This document shows, in pieces, positions 17,234-25,764 of a stretch of DNA of 49,605 bases; position 1 is the first letter of the stretch, and each line of letters begins with the position of its first letter. The translations under genes and the position numbers were made by a program. This DNA comes from an uncultured Prevotellaceae bacterium (lineage in GTDB: Bacteria > Bacteroidota > Bacteroidia > Bacteroidales > Muribaculaceae), in the NCBI GenBank assembly GCA_900320055.1, contig ONQS01000016.1, forward strand, positions 1 through 49,605. The letters are read 5' to 3'. The notes below the pieces were generated by a model, which was not told where the DNA came from, ran no database searches, and saw nothing but the letters and a program-made list of their open reading frames with translations.

Positions 17234-19557
17234 TTAATCGCACGATAGTCACTATCATCACATTGGCGCTTATCACGCTTAGCGTTAACGCCAAGAACAA
17301 ATATCCTTTTCAAGACGCCTCGCTGCCCATCGACCAGCGTGTAGAGGACTTGCTATCACGCATGACACTTGAAGAGAAGGCAGGACAACTCATGTGCCTC
17401 ATGGGGTGGGACTCCTACGTGAGAAACGGCAACAAGGTGACCGTGAGCAACAAATTCCGTCACGAGACAGATAGCATGCACGTGGGCATGTACTGGGCGG
17501 TATTCCGTGCCGACCCGTGGACGCAGAAGACCCTTGACAATGGCCTGAATCCCGCTCTTGCGGCACAAGCAGCCAATGCCATGCAACGCTATGCCATCGA
17601 GCATACAAGACTGGGCATTCCCCTCTTTCTGGCCGAAGAAGCGCCACATGGCCACATGGCCATCGGAGCAACCGTGTTCCCTACTGGACTCGGCATGGCA
17701 GCGACATGGGACCCAGAGTTGATGCAACAGGCGGGAAGTGTTATTGGCAAGGAAATCAGGCTGCAAGGCGGGCACATCAGTTACGGGCCCGTGCTGGATC
17801 TGGCGCGTGACCCCCGATGGTCACGAGTCGAGGAAACCATGGGAGAGGATCCCTACTTGAGCAGCGAGATGGGGGCCGCAATGGTTCGGGGCTTGGGTGG
17901 AGGAGACCTTAGTCTTCCCTACTCCACCATCACAACGTTGAAGCACTTTATCGCATACGGCACTACCGAAGGTGGTCAAAACGGCGCGCGCAGCATCGTC
18001 GGGCCCAGGGAACTGCTCCAAGTGTTCCTGCAACCATTCAGACGTGTGATCAGCGCTGGAGCCTTGTCGGTGATGACCTCCTATAACTCGCTGGACGGTG
18101 TACCATGCACATCCAACCGCCAGTTGCTCACCGACGTGCTGCGCGGGGAATGGAATTTTAAGCGCGGCATGGTCGTTAGCGACCTGTTCAGCATTGACGG
18201 ACTCAAGGGGTCGCACCACACGGCTGCAAATTGGCAAGATGCTGCTATTCAAGCACTACAGGCTGGCGTTGACGTCGATTTGGGCGGAAACTGTTTCACC
18301 GATCTCGTTGATGCCGTTAAAAACGGAAAAGTAAAGGAAGCAGCGCTCGACCAGGCCGTTGAGCGCGTGCTGCGGTTGAAATTCGAGATGGGACTGTTTG
18401 AGAATCCCTATGTCAATGCCAGAACCGCTCAACGAGAAGTACATGCCACGGCTGCTGTAACCGTGGCCCGTCAAGCAGCCCTAGAGTCCATCACCCTGCT
18501 CAAGAACGATGGCACACTGCCACTGAGCAAGGATAAGAAAGTGGCGGTCATTGGGCCCAATGCCGACAACGTCTATAACATGCTGGGCGATTACACCGCT
18601 CCGCAGCCCGATGGCAAGGTAGTGACCGTCTATCAAGGCATCAGAGCGATGCTGGGAGATGCCCGCTGCACCCATGTCAAGGGGTGCGCCATTCGCGACA
18701 CGATGGACTGCGACATCCCTGCGGCTGTCGAGGCGGCCATGCAGGCCGATGTGGTGATTGCCGTAGTGGGTGGATCATCGGCCAGGGATTTCAAGACCTC
18801 CTACGAGGACACGGGGGCAGCCAGTGCCGAACAGCAAACTGTCAGCGACATGGAGTGCGGCGAGGGCTTCGACCGCGCCACGCTCGACCTGCTGGGCCGT
18901 CAGATGGAGTTGCTCAAGGCATTGAAGAAGACTGGAAAACCGCTTGTTGTCGTCTATATTGAGGGGCGTCCGTTAAACAAGAACTGGGCTGATGAGAACG
19001 CCAATGCCCTGCTCACGGCCTACTATCCCGGCGAGCAAGGCGGCAACGCGATTGCAGAGGTGCTCTTTGGCGATTATAATCCATCAGGACGATTGCCCAT
19101 GTCTGTGCCTCGCCATGTGGGACAACTGCCCGTCTATTACAACAAGCCCGCACCAGCGGCCCATGACTATGTGGAAATGTCAGCCAAGCCACTCTACCCC
19201 TTCGGTTACGGCTTGAGTTACACCACATTTGAGTACAGCGACCTCACCGTGACAGGGCTTGACGCGACATTCAAGGTGACCAACACCGGCAACCATAAGG
19301 GCGACGAAGTCGTGCAACTCTACCTGCATCAAGACTTATCAACAGTCGTGCAGCCTGAGAGGCAATTAAAAGCCTTTAAGCGCATCACACTTGAGCCTGG
19401 CGAAACCCGTGAGGTGACGCTACATCTTGACTATGGCGACCTTGCCATAGTCGATGCCGACATGCAGTGGACCGTCGAGCCTGGCACTTACCACCTCCTC
19501 ATCGGCTCATCGAGCAAAGACATCCGCCTGATGGGACGGATCACCATCCCCGACTAA
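17230..19557 (+). CDS. Secreted glycoside hydrolase family 3 enzyme (beta-glucosidase/xylosidase type)
   Basis: A 775-residue exported enzyme with a signal peptide (through LSVNAK). The GH3 N-terminal TIM barrel includes MTLEEKAGQLM, GPVLDLARDPRWSR and the KHFIAYG substrate-binding motif. The catalytic nucleophile is Asp318 in VVSDLFSIDG. The C-terminal alpha/beta sandwich starts near residue 420 (ITLLKNDGTLPL), and a fibronectin-III-like domain ends the protein (YPFGYGLSYTTFEYSDL). The order is that of BglX-type enzymes. The start codon overlaps the GH2 stop by 4 nt. The pair probably acts in sequence on one oligosaccharide in the periplasm. Specificity (beta-glucoside, xyloside or N-acetylglucosaminide) cannot be settled; I do not see the Asp-His dyad of GH3 N-acetylglucosaminidases. 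Confidence 0.93.
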   Translation: MINRTIVTIITLALITLSVNAKNKYPFQDASLPIDQRVEDLLSRMTLEEKAGQLMCLMGWDSYVRNGNKVTVSNKFRHETDSMHVGMYWAVFRADPWTQKTLDNGLNPALAAQAANAMQRYAIEHTRLGIPLFLAEEAPHGHMAIGATVFPTGLGMAATWDPELMQQAGSVIGKEIRLQGGHISYGPVLDLARDPRWSRVEETMGEDPYLSSEMGAAMVRGLGGGDLSLPYSTITTLKHFIAYGTTEGGQNGARSIVGPRELLQVFLQPFRRVISAGALSVMTSYNSLDGVPCTSNRQLLTDVLRGEWNFKRGMVVSDLFSIDGLKGSHHTAANWQDAAIQALQAGVDVDLGGNCFTDLVDAVKNGKVKEAALDQAVERVLRLKFEMGLFENPYVNARTAQREVHATAAVTVARQAALESITLLKNDGTLPLSKDKKVAVIGPNADNVYNMLGDYTAPQPDGKVVTVYQGIRAMLGDARCTHVKGCAIRDTMDCDIPAAVEAAMQADVVIAVVGGSSARDFKTSYEDTGAASAEQQTVSDMECGEGFDRATLDLLGRQMELLKALKKTGKPLVVVYIEGRPLNKNWADENANALLTAYYPGEQGGNAIAEVLFGDYNPSGRLPMSVPRHVGQLPVYYNKPAPAAHDYVEMSAKPLYPFGYGLSYTTFEYSDLTVTGLDATFKVTNTGNHKGDEVVQLYLHQDLSTVVQPERQLKAFKRITLEPGETREVTLHLDYGDLAIVDADMQWTVEPGTYHLLIGSSSKDIRLMGRITIPD

Positions 19558-19640
19558 ACAAGGGTAGCACAACACCGATAGGTCTAAAAATTACATCAAA
19601 AGAACCGACCCTATTTTACCCAGGAAAGGGGATTATAGCA

Positions 19641-19672
19641 AGAGCGCCGTGACGTTGATGTCGCGGCGCTCT
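19641..19672 (+). terminator. Strong hairpin between the convergent GH3 and methylmalonyl-CoA mutase genes
   Basis: AGAGCGCCG and CGGCGCTCT form a long GC-rich stem, extended inward by TGAC/GTCG. A short T-containing tail (CGTATTTA) follows. It lies midway between two convergent genes, so it may end transcription from both sides. Confidence 0.65.
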
Positions 19673-19715
19673 CGTATTTAATAGAATAATGTGTCTCTGT
19701 CGTCAGCAGCAGGGA

Positions 19716-21854
19716 TTACTCCTGGTCGTCGAGCAAGATGTGCATCACCTCGATGGCACTCTTCATGACGTTGGTGCCAGGGCCAAAGATAGCGGCAACA
19801 CCAGCCTTATAGAGGTAATCGTAGTCCTGCATGGGGATCACACCACCAGCGGTGACGATGATGTCCTCACGACCCAACTTTTTGAGTTCCTCGATAACGG
19901 CGGGAACCAGGGTCTTGTGACCAGCGGCGAGTGAAGAAACGCCAAGGACGTTAACGTCGTTCTCGACGGCCTCACGAGCGCTCTCCTCGGGAGTCTGGAA
20001 CAAGGGACCCATATCCACGTCAAAGCCACAGTCGGCATAACCGGTAGCAACCACCTTGGCGCCACGGTCGTGTCCGTCCTGACCCATCTTGGCAATCATG
20101 ATGCGCGGCTGACGGCCTTCCTTCTTGGCAAAGAGAGCGGTCAAGCGGCGAGCCTCCTCGAGGTCGGGATCTGATTTGGTTTCTGCTGAATACACGCCTG
20201 AAATAGTTTTAACAACTGCTTTGTAACGTCCAACAACTTCCTCGCATGCGTCTGAGATTTCACCCAGCGATGCGCGGTCCTTAGCAGCCTCGACAGCAAG
20301 TTCGAGCAAGTTGCCCTTACCGGTCTTGACACACTCGGTGATGGCAGCGAGGTCGGCCTTAACCTTAGCCTCGTCACGGTTAGCGCGCAACTTCTTGAGA
20401 CCCTCTACCTGCTCTTTGCGAACCTCGGTATTGTCAATCTCCAGAATGTCGATGGGATCCTCCTTCTCGAGGGCATACTTGTTGATGCCGACGATGGTCT
20501 GGCGGCCACTGTCGATGCGGGCCTGAGTGCGGGCAGCAGCCTCCTCGATACGCATCTTGGGCACGCCGGTCTCGATAGCCTTGGCCATACCGCCCAACTT
20601 CTCGATTTCCTCGATATGAGCCCATGCCTTCTGCACGAGTTCGTTGGTCAGAGCCTCTACATAGTAGGAACCTGCCCAAGGATCGATGACCTTGGTGATG
20701 TAGGTTTCCTGCTGGATGTAGATCTGGGTGTTACGGGCGATACGAGCCGAAAAGTCGGTAGGCAGTGCGATAGCCTCGTCGAGGGCGTTGGTGTGCAACG
20801 ACTGGGTATGACCCAGGGCGGCAGCCATAGCCTCGATACAAGTGCGGCCCACGTTGTTGAAGGGATCCTGGGCGGTCAGTGACCAACCAGAGGTCTGGCT
20901 GTGGGTACGCAGCGACATCGACTTGGGATTCTCGGCACCGAAACTCTTCACGATCTTGGCCCACAACAGACGACCTGCACGCATCTTGGCGATCTCGGTG
21001 AAGAAGTTCATCGAAATACCCCAGAAGAATGACAGACGGGGAGCAAAGGCGTCAACCGACAGACCAGCATTCACACCAGTGCGGATGTAGTCCATACCAT
21101 CGGCCAGCGTGTAAGCCAACTCGATGTCGGCGGTAGCGCCTGCTTCCTGCATGTGGTAACCCGAAATCGAGATCGAGTTGAACTTGGGCATATACTTAGA
21201 GGTGTACTCAAAGATGCTGGCGATAATCTGCATCGAGAACTTGGGAGGATAGATATAGGTGTTGCGCACCATGAACTCCTTCAAGATATCGTTCTGGATG
21301 GTTCCCTGCATCTCCTCGAGCTTAGCGCCCTGCTCCAGACCTGAAACGATGTAGAACGCCATGATGGGCAGCACGGCACCGTTCATGGTCATGGACACTG
21401 ACATCTTGTTCAAGGGGATACCGTCGAACAGGACCTTCATGTCCTCTACCGAGCAGATCGATACACCTGCCTTGCCGACGTCACCGACCACGCGGGGGTT
21501 GTCAGCATTGTAGCCACGGTGGGTGGGAAGGTCAAATGCTACCGACAGACCCTTCTGGCCCGAAGCCAGGTTGCGGCGATAGAAGGCGTTGGACTCGGCA
21601 GCGGTCGAGAAACCAGCGTACTGACGGACGGTCCACGGACGGAACGGGTACATCAGTGAATAGGGGCCACCCAGGAAGGGAGGAATACCGGCAACAAACT
21701 CCAGGTGCTCCAGACCCTCGATGTCCTCATGAGTATAAATGGGCTTAATGTCGATCAGTTCGGCATTCTTCCACACCTCGCCCTTGGGAAGGGGATTGTG
21801 CTTTACATTAAAAGCATCGTTTGCAATATCTATATTCTTAAAATTCGGTCTCAT
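19716..21854 (-). CDS. Methylmalonyl-CoA mutase, large (catalytic) subunit
   Basis: A 712-residue adenosylcobalamin enzyme that interconverts succinyl-CoA and (R)-methylmalonyl-CoA on the way to propionate. The N-terminal TIM barrel carries the family signatures [20 protein letters not shown] and [17 protein letters not shown], and [16 protein letters not shown]. The C-terminal B12-binding domain has the DxHxxG motif as DGHDRG, with His595 as the expected cobalt ligand, and TAGGVIP near the end. Length and motifs are normal. It starts 10 nt after the small-subunit gene, so the two form an operon and a heterodimer. No epimerase, decarboxylase or MeaB-type chaperone gene lies in this window. 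Confidence 0.97.
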   Translation of the reverse strand: MRPNFKNIDIANDAFNVKHNPLPKGEVWKNAELIDIKPIYTHEDIEGLEHLEFVAGIPPFLGGPYSLMYPFRPWTVRQYAGFSTAAESNAFYRRNLASGQKGLSVAFDLPTHRGYNADNPRVVGDVGKAGVSICSVEDMKVLFDGIPLNKMSVSMTMNGAVLPIMAFYIVSGLEQGAKLEEMQGTIQNDILKEFMVRNTYIYPPKFSMQIIASIFEYTSKYMPKFNSISISGYHMQEAGATADIELAYTLADGMDYIRTGVNAGLSVDAFAPRLSFFWGISMNFFTEIAKMRAGRLLWAKIVKSFGAENPKSMSLRTHSQTSGWSLTAQDPFNNVGRTCIEAMAAALGHTQSLHTNALDEAIALPTDFSARIARNTQIYIQQETYITKVIDPWAGSYYVEALTNELVQKAWAHIEEIEKLGGMAKAIETGVPKMRIEEAAARTQARIDSGRQTIVGINKYALEKEDPIDILEIDNTEVRKEQVEGLKKLRANRDEAKVKADLAAITECVKTGKGNLLELAVEAAKDRASLGEISDACEEVVGRYKAVVKTISGVYSAETKSDPDLEEARRLTALFAKKEGRQPRIMIAKMGQDGHDRGAKVVATGYADCGFDVDMGPLFQTPEESAREAVENDVNVLGVSSLAAGHKTLVPAVIEELKKLGREDIIVTAGGVIPMQDYDYLYKAGVAAIFGPGTNVMKSAIEVMHILLDDQE

Positions 21855-21864
21855 AGTCGTCTCG

Positions 21865-23718
21865 TCATTTTAACAGTTTAGCGTTGAAGGCTTTTAATGT
21901 TGCAAGCACGTTGGTGCGCACGTTGATGAAGTGCTCAATGCCCAGGGCCTTGAATTCGTCGGTCTCGGGACCAGCCAAAACGAGTTCGGCACGGCCACCA
22001 AGTTCCTTAACAGCCTCGGGGATCAGAGCGGCATACTCGTCGTCACTGGAGCAGAGCACGACCACGTCGGCCTTCTTCTCCATAGCGGCGTCCATACCCT
22101 CCTTGACGGTCTTGAAACCGTTGTTGTCGATGAGTTCGTAACCAGCGCAGGCAAAGAAGTTGTCGCTGAACTGGGCACGGGCCAGACGCATAGCCAGGTT
22201 GCCAATGGTGAGCATAAACACCTTGGGAGTGTTGGCGGCGTGTTCGGTCTGGAGACGGATCTCCTCGAACTGCTCGGCCAGACGCTTGGTGTTCAACTTC
22301 ACGGCACCCTCAGCCTCCTCGACGTTGCAGCCGCAGTGGCAGCAGCAAGCCTCGCGGGCATCGGCCTTGTCGGCAGCCTTCTCGGTGAAGTTGGGGAACT
22401 GGTTGGTACCCAACAACTGCTCACGGCGCTTGGCCACCTTGTCAAAGCGTGCATTGGCACTGGCGTTGACGGCGTTGATGATGTCACCACTCTCAAGAGC
22501 AGCCTTGAAGCCACCCTTGTCCTCAACCTCGAGGAAGAGTTTCCAGCCCTGCTCGGCCAGATTCTTGGTCAGCATCTCCACATAGTAGGAACCACCGGCG
22601 GGGTCAACGACCTTGTCGAGGTGGCTCTCTTCCTTGAGCAGGATCTGCTGGTTGCGGGCGATGCGCTCGCTGAAGTCGTCGCTCTTCTTATAGGGAGCGT
22701 CAAACGGGGTAACAACCAGTGAATCAACACCTGCCAGGACGGCACTCATGGCCTCGGTCTGGCTGCGGAGCAGGTTCACATAACTGTCATAGATGGTCTG
22801 GTTGAAACGGGTGGTCTCGGCATTGACATTCATCATGCACGAGTAGTCGTTTGCGGGCTTAAACTCCTTAACGATCATGGCCCACAGTTCGCGAGCAGCG
22901 CGGAACTTGGCAATCTCCATGAAGTAAACCGTCGAAACGCCCATGTTGAACTTGATGCGGTTAGCCACCTCGTCGGCGGTAAAGCCTGCCTCGGTCATCA
23001 TGGCCATCCACTCGGCACCCCAAGCCAGGGCATAACCCAACTCTTGGTAGATGTAGGCACCTGCGTTGTTCAGGGCCAGCGAGTCAACGCTGAGCACGCG
23101 CAGGTGAGCGACGGGCTTAACGGTGTTCATCAGGTCGGTAGCCATCTTGACGATGTCACCGGGGAACGGTTCGCCGTGCTTGAACGTGCGCTTGAACGGG
23201 TTGAAGGCGATTGAGCCAACAAAGGTGTCCTCGCAGCCAGCCTCCTTACACAGGGCTACTAACTGCTCGGCATAACCCAGAGCGCACTTGGGGCAGCACT
23301 GAATGTTGATTTCACAAGCGGAAAGGACGATGCCATTGAGCAGGGCCTTGAGGTCCACGTCACCACCATGGAAGCGGAAACCGATCGAGTTGATACCCTT
23401 ATCGAGCACCTCCAGGGCCTTGGCGTTGGCAGCCTTTACATCTTCGCTGTTGACGTCGATGTTCTGGCGCACCTTCCAGTCGTTGTTGTAGCGGGTTCCG
23501 CGGACATAGGGGAACTCACCGGGGAGTGATTTGGTCTGCTTGAGGTCGGCAATGTCAACGCTGCGATACAGCGGCTGAGCATTGAAACCCTCGTTTGTCC
23601 GCCAAACCATTTTCTTCTCAAAGTCGGCCCCTTTCAGGTCAACTTCGGCCTTGGCACGCCACTCCTCGGGAGTGACAGGCGCGAATTGGTCGAACAATTT
23701 CTTTTTTGTTTCTGCCAT
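21865..23718 (-). CDS. Methylmalonyl-CoA mutase, small subunit
   Basis: A 617-residue partner of the catalytic subunit encoded immediately downstream. It keeps the mutase TIM-barrel fold ([20 protein letters not shown] near the N terminus, [29 protein letters not shown] in the middle) and a degenerate C-terminal B12-binding-like domain without DxHxxG, as expected for the non-catalytic subunit. A Cys-rich stretch, [17 protein letters not shown], near residue 465 lies in the linker between the two domains; it might bind a metal, but I know of no assigned role. The promoter box at 23837-23844 gives a 5' leader of about 110 nt in which I saw no cobalamin riboswitch. Confidence 0.95.
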   Translation of the reverse strand: MAETKKKLFDQFAPVTPEEWRAKAEVDLKGADFEKKMVWRTNEGFNAQPLYRSVDIADLKQTKSLPGEFPYVRGTRYNNDWKVRQNIDVNSEDVKAANAKALEVLDKGINSIGFRFHGGDVDLKALLNGIVLSACEINIQCCPKCALGYAEQLVALCKEAGCEDTFVGSIAFNPFKRTFKHGEPFPGDIVKMATDLMNTVKPVAHLRVLSVDSLALNNAGAYIYQELGYALAWGAEWMAMMTEAGFTADEVANRIKFNMGVSTVYFMEIAKFRAARELWAMIVKEFKPANDYSCMMNVNAETTRFNQTIYDSYVNLLRSQTEAMSAVLAGVDSLVVTPFDAPYKKSDDFSERIARNQQILLKEESHLDKVVDPAGGSYYVEMLTKNLAEQGWKLFLEVEDKGGFKAALESGDIINAVNASANARFDKVAKRREQLLGTNQFPNFTEKAADKADAREACCCHCGCNVEEAEGAVKLNTKRLAEQFEEIRLQTEHAANTPKVFMLTIGNLAMRLARAQFSDNFFACAGYELIDNNGFKTVKEGMDAAMEKKADVVVLCSSDDEYAALIPEAVKELGGRAELVLAGPETDEFKALGIEHFINVRTNVLATLKAFNAKLLK

Positions 23719-23836
23719 AAAAAATTGAAAAATTATATAGTAACCTTAAAATTTTAAGTATCTGTTTTGTCAATCTTGAAGTCGTCGATTGGCAGATTGA
23801 GCACGCAACTGCCTGGCGGCGCTCCATAACAGTCGG

Positions 23837-23844
23837 CAAAGGTA
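23837..23844 (-). promoter_or_regulatory. Promoter box TACCTTTG for the methylmalonyl-CoA mutase operon
   Basis: A perfect minus-strand TAnnTTTG match 119 nt before the small-subunit start codon. The leader (23719-23836) has no recognisable cobalamin-riboswitch core. The intergenic region to 24252 (533 nt) also holds a palindromic repeat element (23971-24115) and the next gene's promoter. Confidence 0.65.
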
Positions 23845-23970
23845 CTATTATTTGCCGAATAAATATCAATTTTCAGCATTAATCATTATTAAAAAAGAAA
23901 AAAAACAATACCTGTGACGGAGTTTAGCGGAAACAAAAAAAACTGAAGACCACAAAAAAAACAGGGAACA

Positions 23971-24115
23971 ATATAGCAGTTGACCCTGAAAAGTTTTTAA
24001 TGCTAATCTCGCTAATGAAGCGAATTTCACATCAATAATTAAATATTTCGCATCAGATTAGTCATAACTTGTGTAATTCGCATTAGCCCCGTAGTGTCTG
24101 GGCCAACTTCTATAA
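23971..24115. repeat. Palindromic interspersed element, copy 1 (imperfect terminal inverted repeats)
   Basis: A non-coding element of about 145 bp. Its left end, ATATAGCAGTTGACCCT, is an imperfect inverted repeat of its right end (about 13 of 17 positions match the reverse complement). Inner segments around GCTAATGAAGCGAAT and AATTCGCATTAGCC are also inverted repeats of each other, so the whole could fold into one long hairpin. A clearly related copy lies at 48682-48836 in the same order. The structure is like a miniature inverted-repeat element or a large interspersed palindrome. No target-site duplication was obvious. Confidence 0.7.
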
Positions 24116-24219
24116 TCATTGCCAGTGGCAAATTTAGTCATTTTTTCAGGTAATGACAGAAAAAGATTATTTTCATCACTAAAAGCGCTCATCAGTAGCG
24201 TAAATTGAAATACTTTTCT

Positions 24220-24227
24220 TACCTTTG
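24220..24227 (+). promoter_or_regulatory. Promoter box TACCTTTG for the ECF S-component gene
   Basis: A perfect TAnnTTTG match 25 nt upstream of the ATG at 24253. It lies inside the longer open frame that begins at 24205, which is why the 24253 start is preferred. Confidence 0.7.
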
Positions 24228-24252
24228 CAATCAAACTAAAGGATTTACTGAA

Positions 24253-24771
24253 ATGGAAAGTAACGCTACTACTATCAGATTGTATTCACTGGGATGGCGC
24301 GAGATGCGCACCTACTTGTTCGCATTGCTGTTTATTGCCGGTAACATCGTGCTGCCGCAGTTGTGCCACCTGATCCCGCAGGGAGGCTTGATGCTGCTGC
24401 CCATCTACTTCTTCACGCTGATTGCCGCCTACAAGTTCGGCTTCCGCGTTGGCTTGCTGACGGCTGTGCTGTCGCCGCTGATCAACTCGGCTCTGTTTGG
24501 TATGCCTGCCGCTGCCGCACTGCCCATCATCACCATCAAGGGCGTGCTGCTGGCCGGTGCCGCCGCCTGGATGGCCAGCAAGAGCAAGGGCGCATCACTG
24601 CTGGCGCTCATCGCCGCCGTGCTGGGCTATCAACTCGCGGGTGGTGCTATCGAGTGGGCCATGACAGGCAGTATCGCCAGCGCCTTGCAGGATTGGAAAC
24701 TGGGCTGGCCCGGCATGATGCTGCAGGCCGTGGCTGGCTGGCTGATACTTAATCACCTCTTTAAGAAATAA
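24253..24771 (+). CDS. ECF-type transporter substrate-binding (S) component, putative
   Basis: A small integral membrane protein of 172 residues with about six hydrophobic segments, including REMRTYLFALLFIAGNIVLP, GLMLLPIYFFTLIAAYKFGF and LLTAVLSPLINSALFGMP. This layout (size, number of helices, a Gly/Pro/Asn-rich loop after TM3) is that of S components of energy-coupling-factor vitamin and metal transporters. No ATPase (EcfA) or EcfT gene lies in the window, so it would use a shared module from elsewhere. The substrate is unknown. The start is set by the promoter box at 24220-24227. A short segment at 25560-25616 repeats the 3' end of this gene. Confidence 0.7.
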   Translation: MESNATTIRLYSLGWREMRTYLFALLFIAGNIVLPQLCHLIPQGGLMLLPIYFFTLIAAYKFGFRVGLLTAVLSPLINSALFGMPAAAALPIITIKGVLLAGAAAWMASKSKGASLLALIAAVLGYQLAGGAIEWAMTGSIASALQDWKLGWPGMMLQAVAGWLILNHLFKK

Positions 24772-24816
24772 GATTAGCACCCCCACTCTCTGACTTTCTG
24801 TCACCTTATCGTGGTA

Positions 24817-25314
24817 ATGAAAAATAAGGTACTCAGGATATTGTCGCTCTATCAAGCGTCGGTAAGACGTGGCTCGGGATACATCACAGCGCTGATTATG
24901 TATCCCATGTTCAAGTTGATGTCTCAGATGTCGCCATCATTCAGGCAAAACCTTGACGTCTATGATTTCAAGTCTTATCTCCAGAACTATCGGCGGCGAA
25001 ACAGCGACGACAATGACGTGTGGATTGATCGGGCAAGCATGATCATCCCTTGCGTCTCCCTTTTCGCACTCATCTTGATTGTACTTTCCTCACTGAATGT
25101 TCCGGTCAGGGGTGTGCACGTTGCCATCATCCTGGCATTAATCATCGCCATGGCAGTATATGTCTGGAAACAACTGGACCTTAAGATTGCTGAACAATAC
25201 AAGCGTGAATTCAAGCAGATGGCTTCACAACGACGCCGCAAATGGGTGCTGTGCTCGTGCCTGTGCCTGCTACTGACAGCGCTCTTGCCATTTATGCTCA
25301 TGCTCGTGGCATAG
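24817..25314 (+). CDS. Hypothetical small membrane protein
   Basis: A protein of about 165 residues that I do not recognise. The first 70 residues are hydrophilic and basic (MKNKVLRILSLYQASVRRGS). Two adjacent hydrophobic segments lie near 75-115 (SLFALILIVLSS and VAIILALIIAMAVYVW). A basic stretch (KREFKQMASQRRRKW) follows, then a third hydrophobic segment at the C terminus. I chose ATG at 24817 over GTG at 24811. It starts 45 nt after the ECF S-component gene in the same direction, so the two are probably co-transcribed. It could be an accessory of that transporter, but only the position suggests this. Confidence 0.55.
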   Translation: MKNKVLRILSLYQASVRRGSGYITALIMYPMFKLMSQMSPSFRQNLDVYDFKSYLQNYRRRNSDDNDVWIDRASMIIPCVSLFALILIVLSSLNVPVRGVHVAIILALIIAMAVYVWKQLDLKIAEQYKREFKQMASQRRRKWVLCSCLCLLLTALLPFMLMLVA

Positions 25315-25316
25315 TC

Positions 25317-25556
25317 CCTAGCGCGACAGCCGATTCTGGACCAGAACGGAAGCGAGATCAGAAACAAGTCGATAACCACCGGCACAGAGATGGCAAGCCA
25401 CTCGTGCCGGGTTTTCTTATAGAGAAGTATAGGCAACAGGCTTGTTGCAATCAGTGCAGCGCCATAGAACGAAACCAACACAAGCGAGGGCAAAATACTG
25501 TAATTGTTGACTTCGGCATGAATGCTCTCGACAGGTATCATGACCACAGAAACCAT
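25317..25556 (-). pseudogene. Remnant of a DUF3667-like membrane protein (C-terminal part)
   Basis: The minus-strand frame encodes about 80 residues including SLLPILLYKKTRHEWLAISV and a hydrophobic end. This resembles the C terminus of the intact DUF3667 protein next door (SLLPVAVYKNYHSTWRAMLSL). There is no room for the N-terminal half, since a relic of the ECF-S gene begins 3 nt past its right end, and no in-frame stop closes the domain. I read it as the surviving tail of a diverged paralog. The similarity is modest, so chance or a separate small gene is possible. Confidence 0.45.
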
Positions 25557-25559
25557 GAG

Positions 25560-25616
25560 GGTATGCTGCTGGCCGTGGGTGGCTGGCTGGTCATCAACAG
25601 CCTGCTGCGCAAGTAA
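25560..25616 (+). pseudogene. Relic of the 3' end of an ECF S-component gene
   Basis: The frame ends GMLLAVGGWLVINSLLRK then stop, closely matching GMMLQAVAGWLILNHLFKK at the end of the intact S-component gene (24253-24771). The nucleotide match is also evident (GGCCGTGG, TGGCTGGCTG in both). Nothing upstream of 25560 on this strand resembles the rest of that gene, so only the 3' end of a second copy survives. Confidence 0.7.
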
Positions 25617-25724
25617 TAAGGGAATTGTATATCCAAATCGATATCTATCAGCCTATTACACAGCATAGTGAAGCGTTTCACCGGACCCGAATAATAAGGG
25701 ACACAGAACAATTCATCACAGGTC

Positions 25725-25755
25725 CATCATGAATTGCCGCGGGCAATTGGTGATG
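25725..25755. terminator. Hairpin between the ECF-S relic and the DUF3667 gene
   Basis: CATCATGAATTGCC and GGCAATTGGTGATG form a long imperfect stem around a GCG loop. It is just past the stop of the minus-strand DUF3667 gene. No strong T-run follows on either strand. Confidence 0.45.
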
Positions 25756-25764
25756 AACCTTTAC

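Noticed and set aside
21931-22722. A 263-codon plus-strand frame opposite the methylmalonyl-CoA mutase small subunit
   Set aside because: Repetitive Leu/Val/Gly-rich translation typical of a frame shadow; the small subunit on the other strand is certain.
23719-23836. Cobalamin riboswitch in the leader of the B12-dependent mutase operon
   Set aside because: The leader is only about 115 nt and I found no B12-box core in it. GCCAGTGGC at 24121-24129 is outside the leader and is not the B12-box consensus.
24987-25316. Downstream extension of the minus-strand frame that holds the DUF3667-like relic
   Set aside because: This part lies opposite the plus-strand membrane-protein gene 24817-25314 and no longer resembles DUF3667; only 25317-25556 is retained as a relic.
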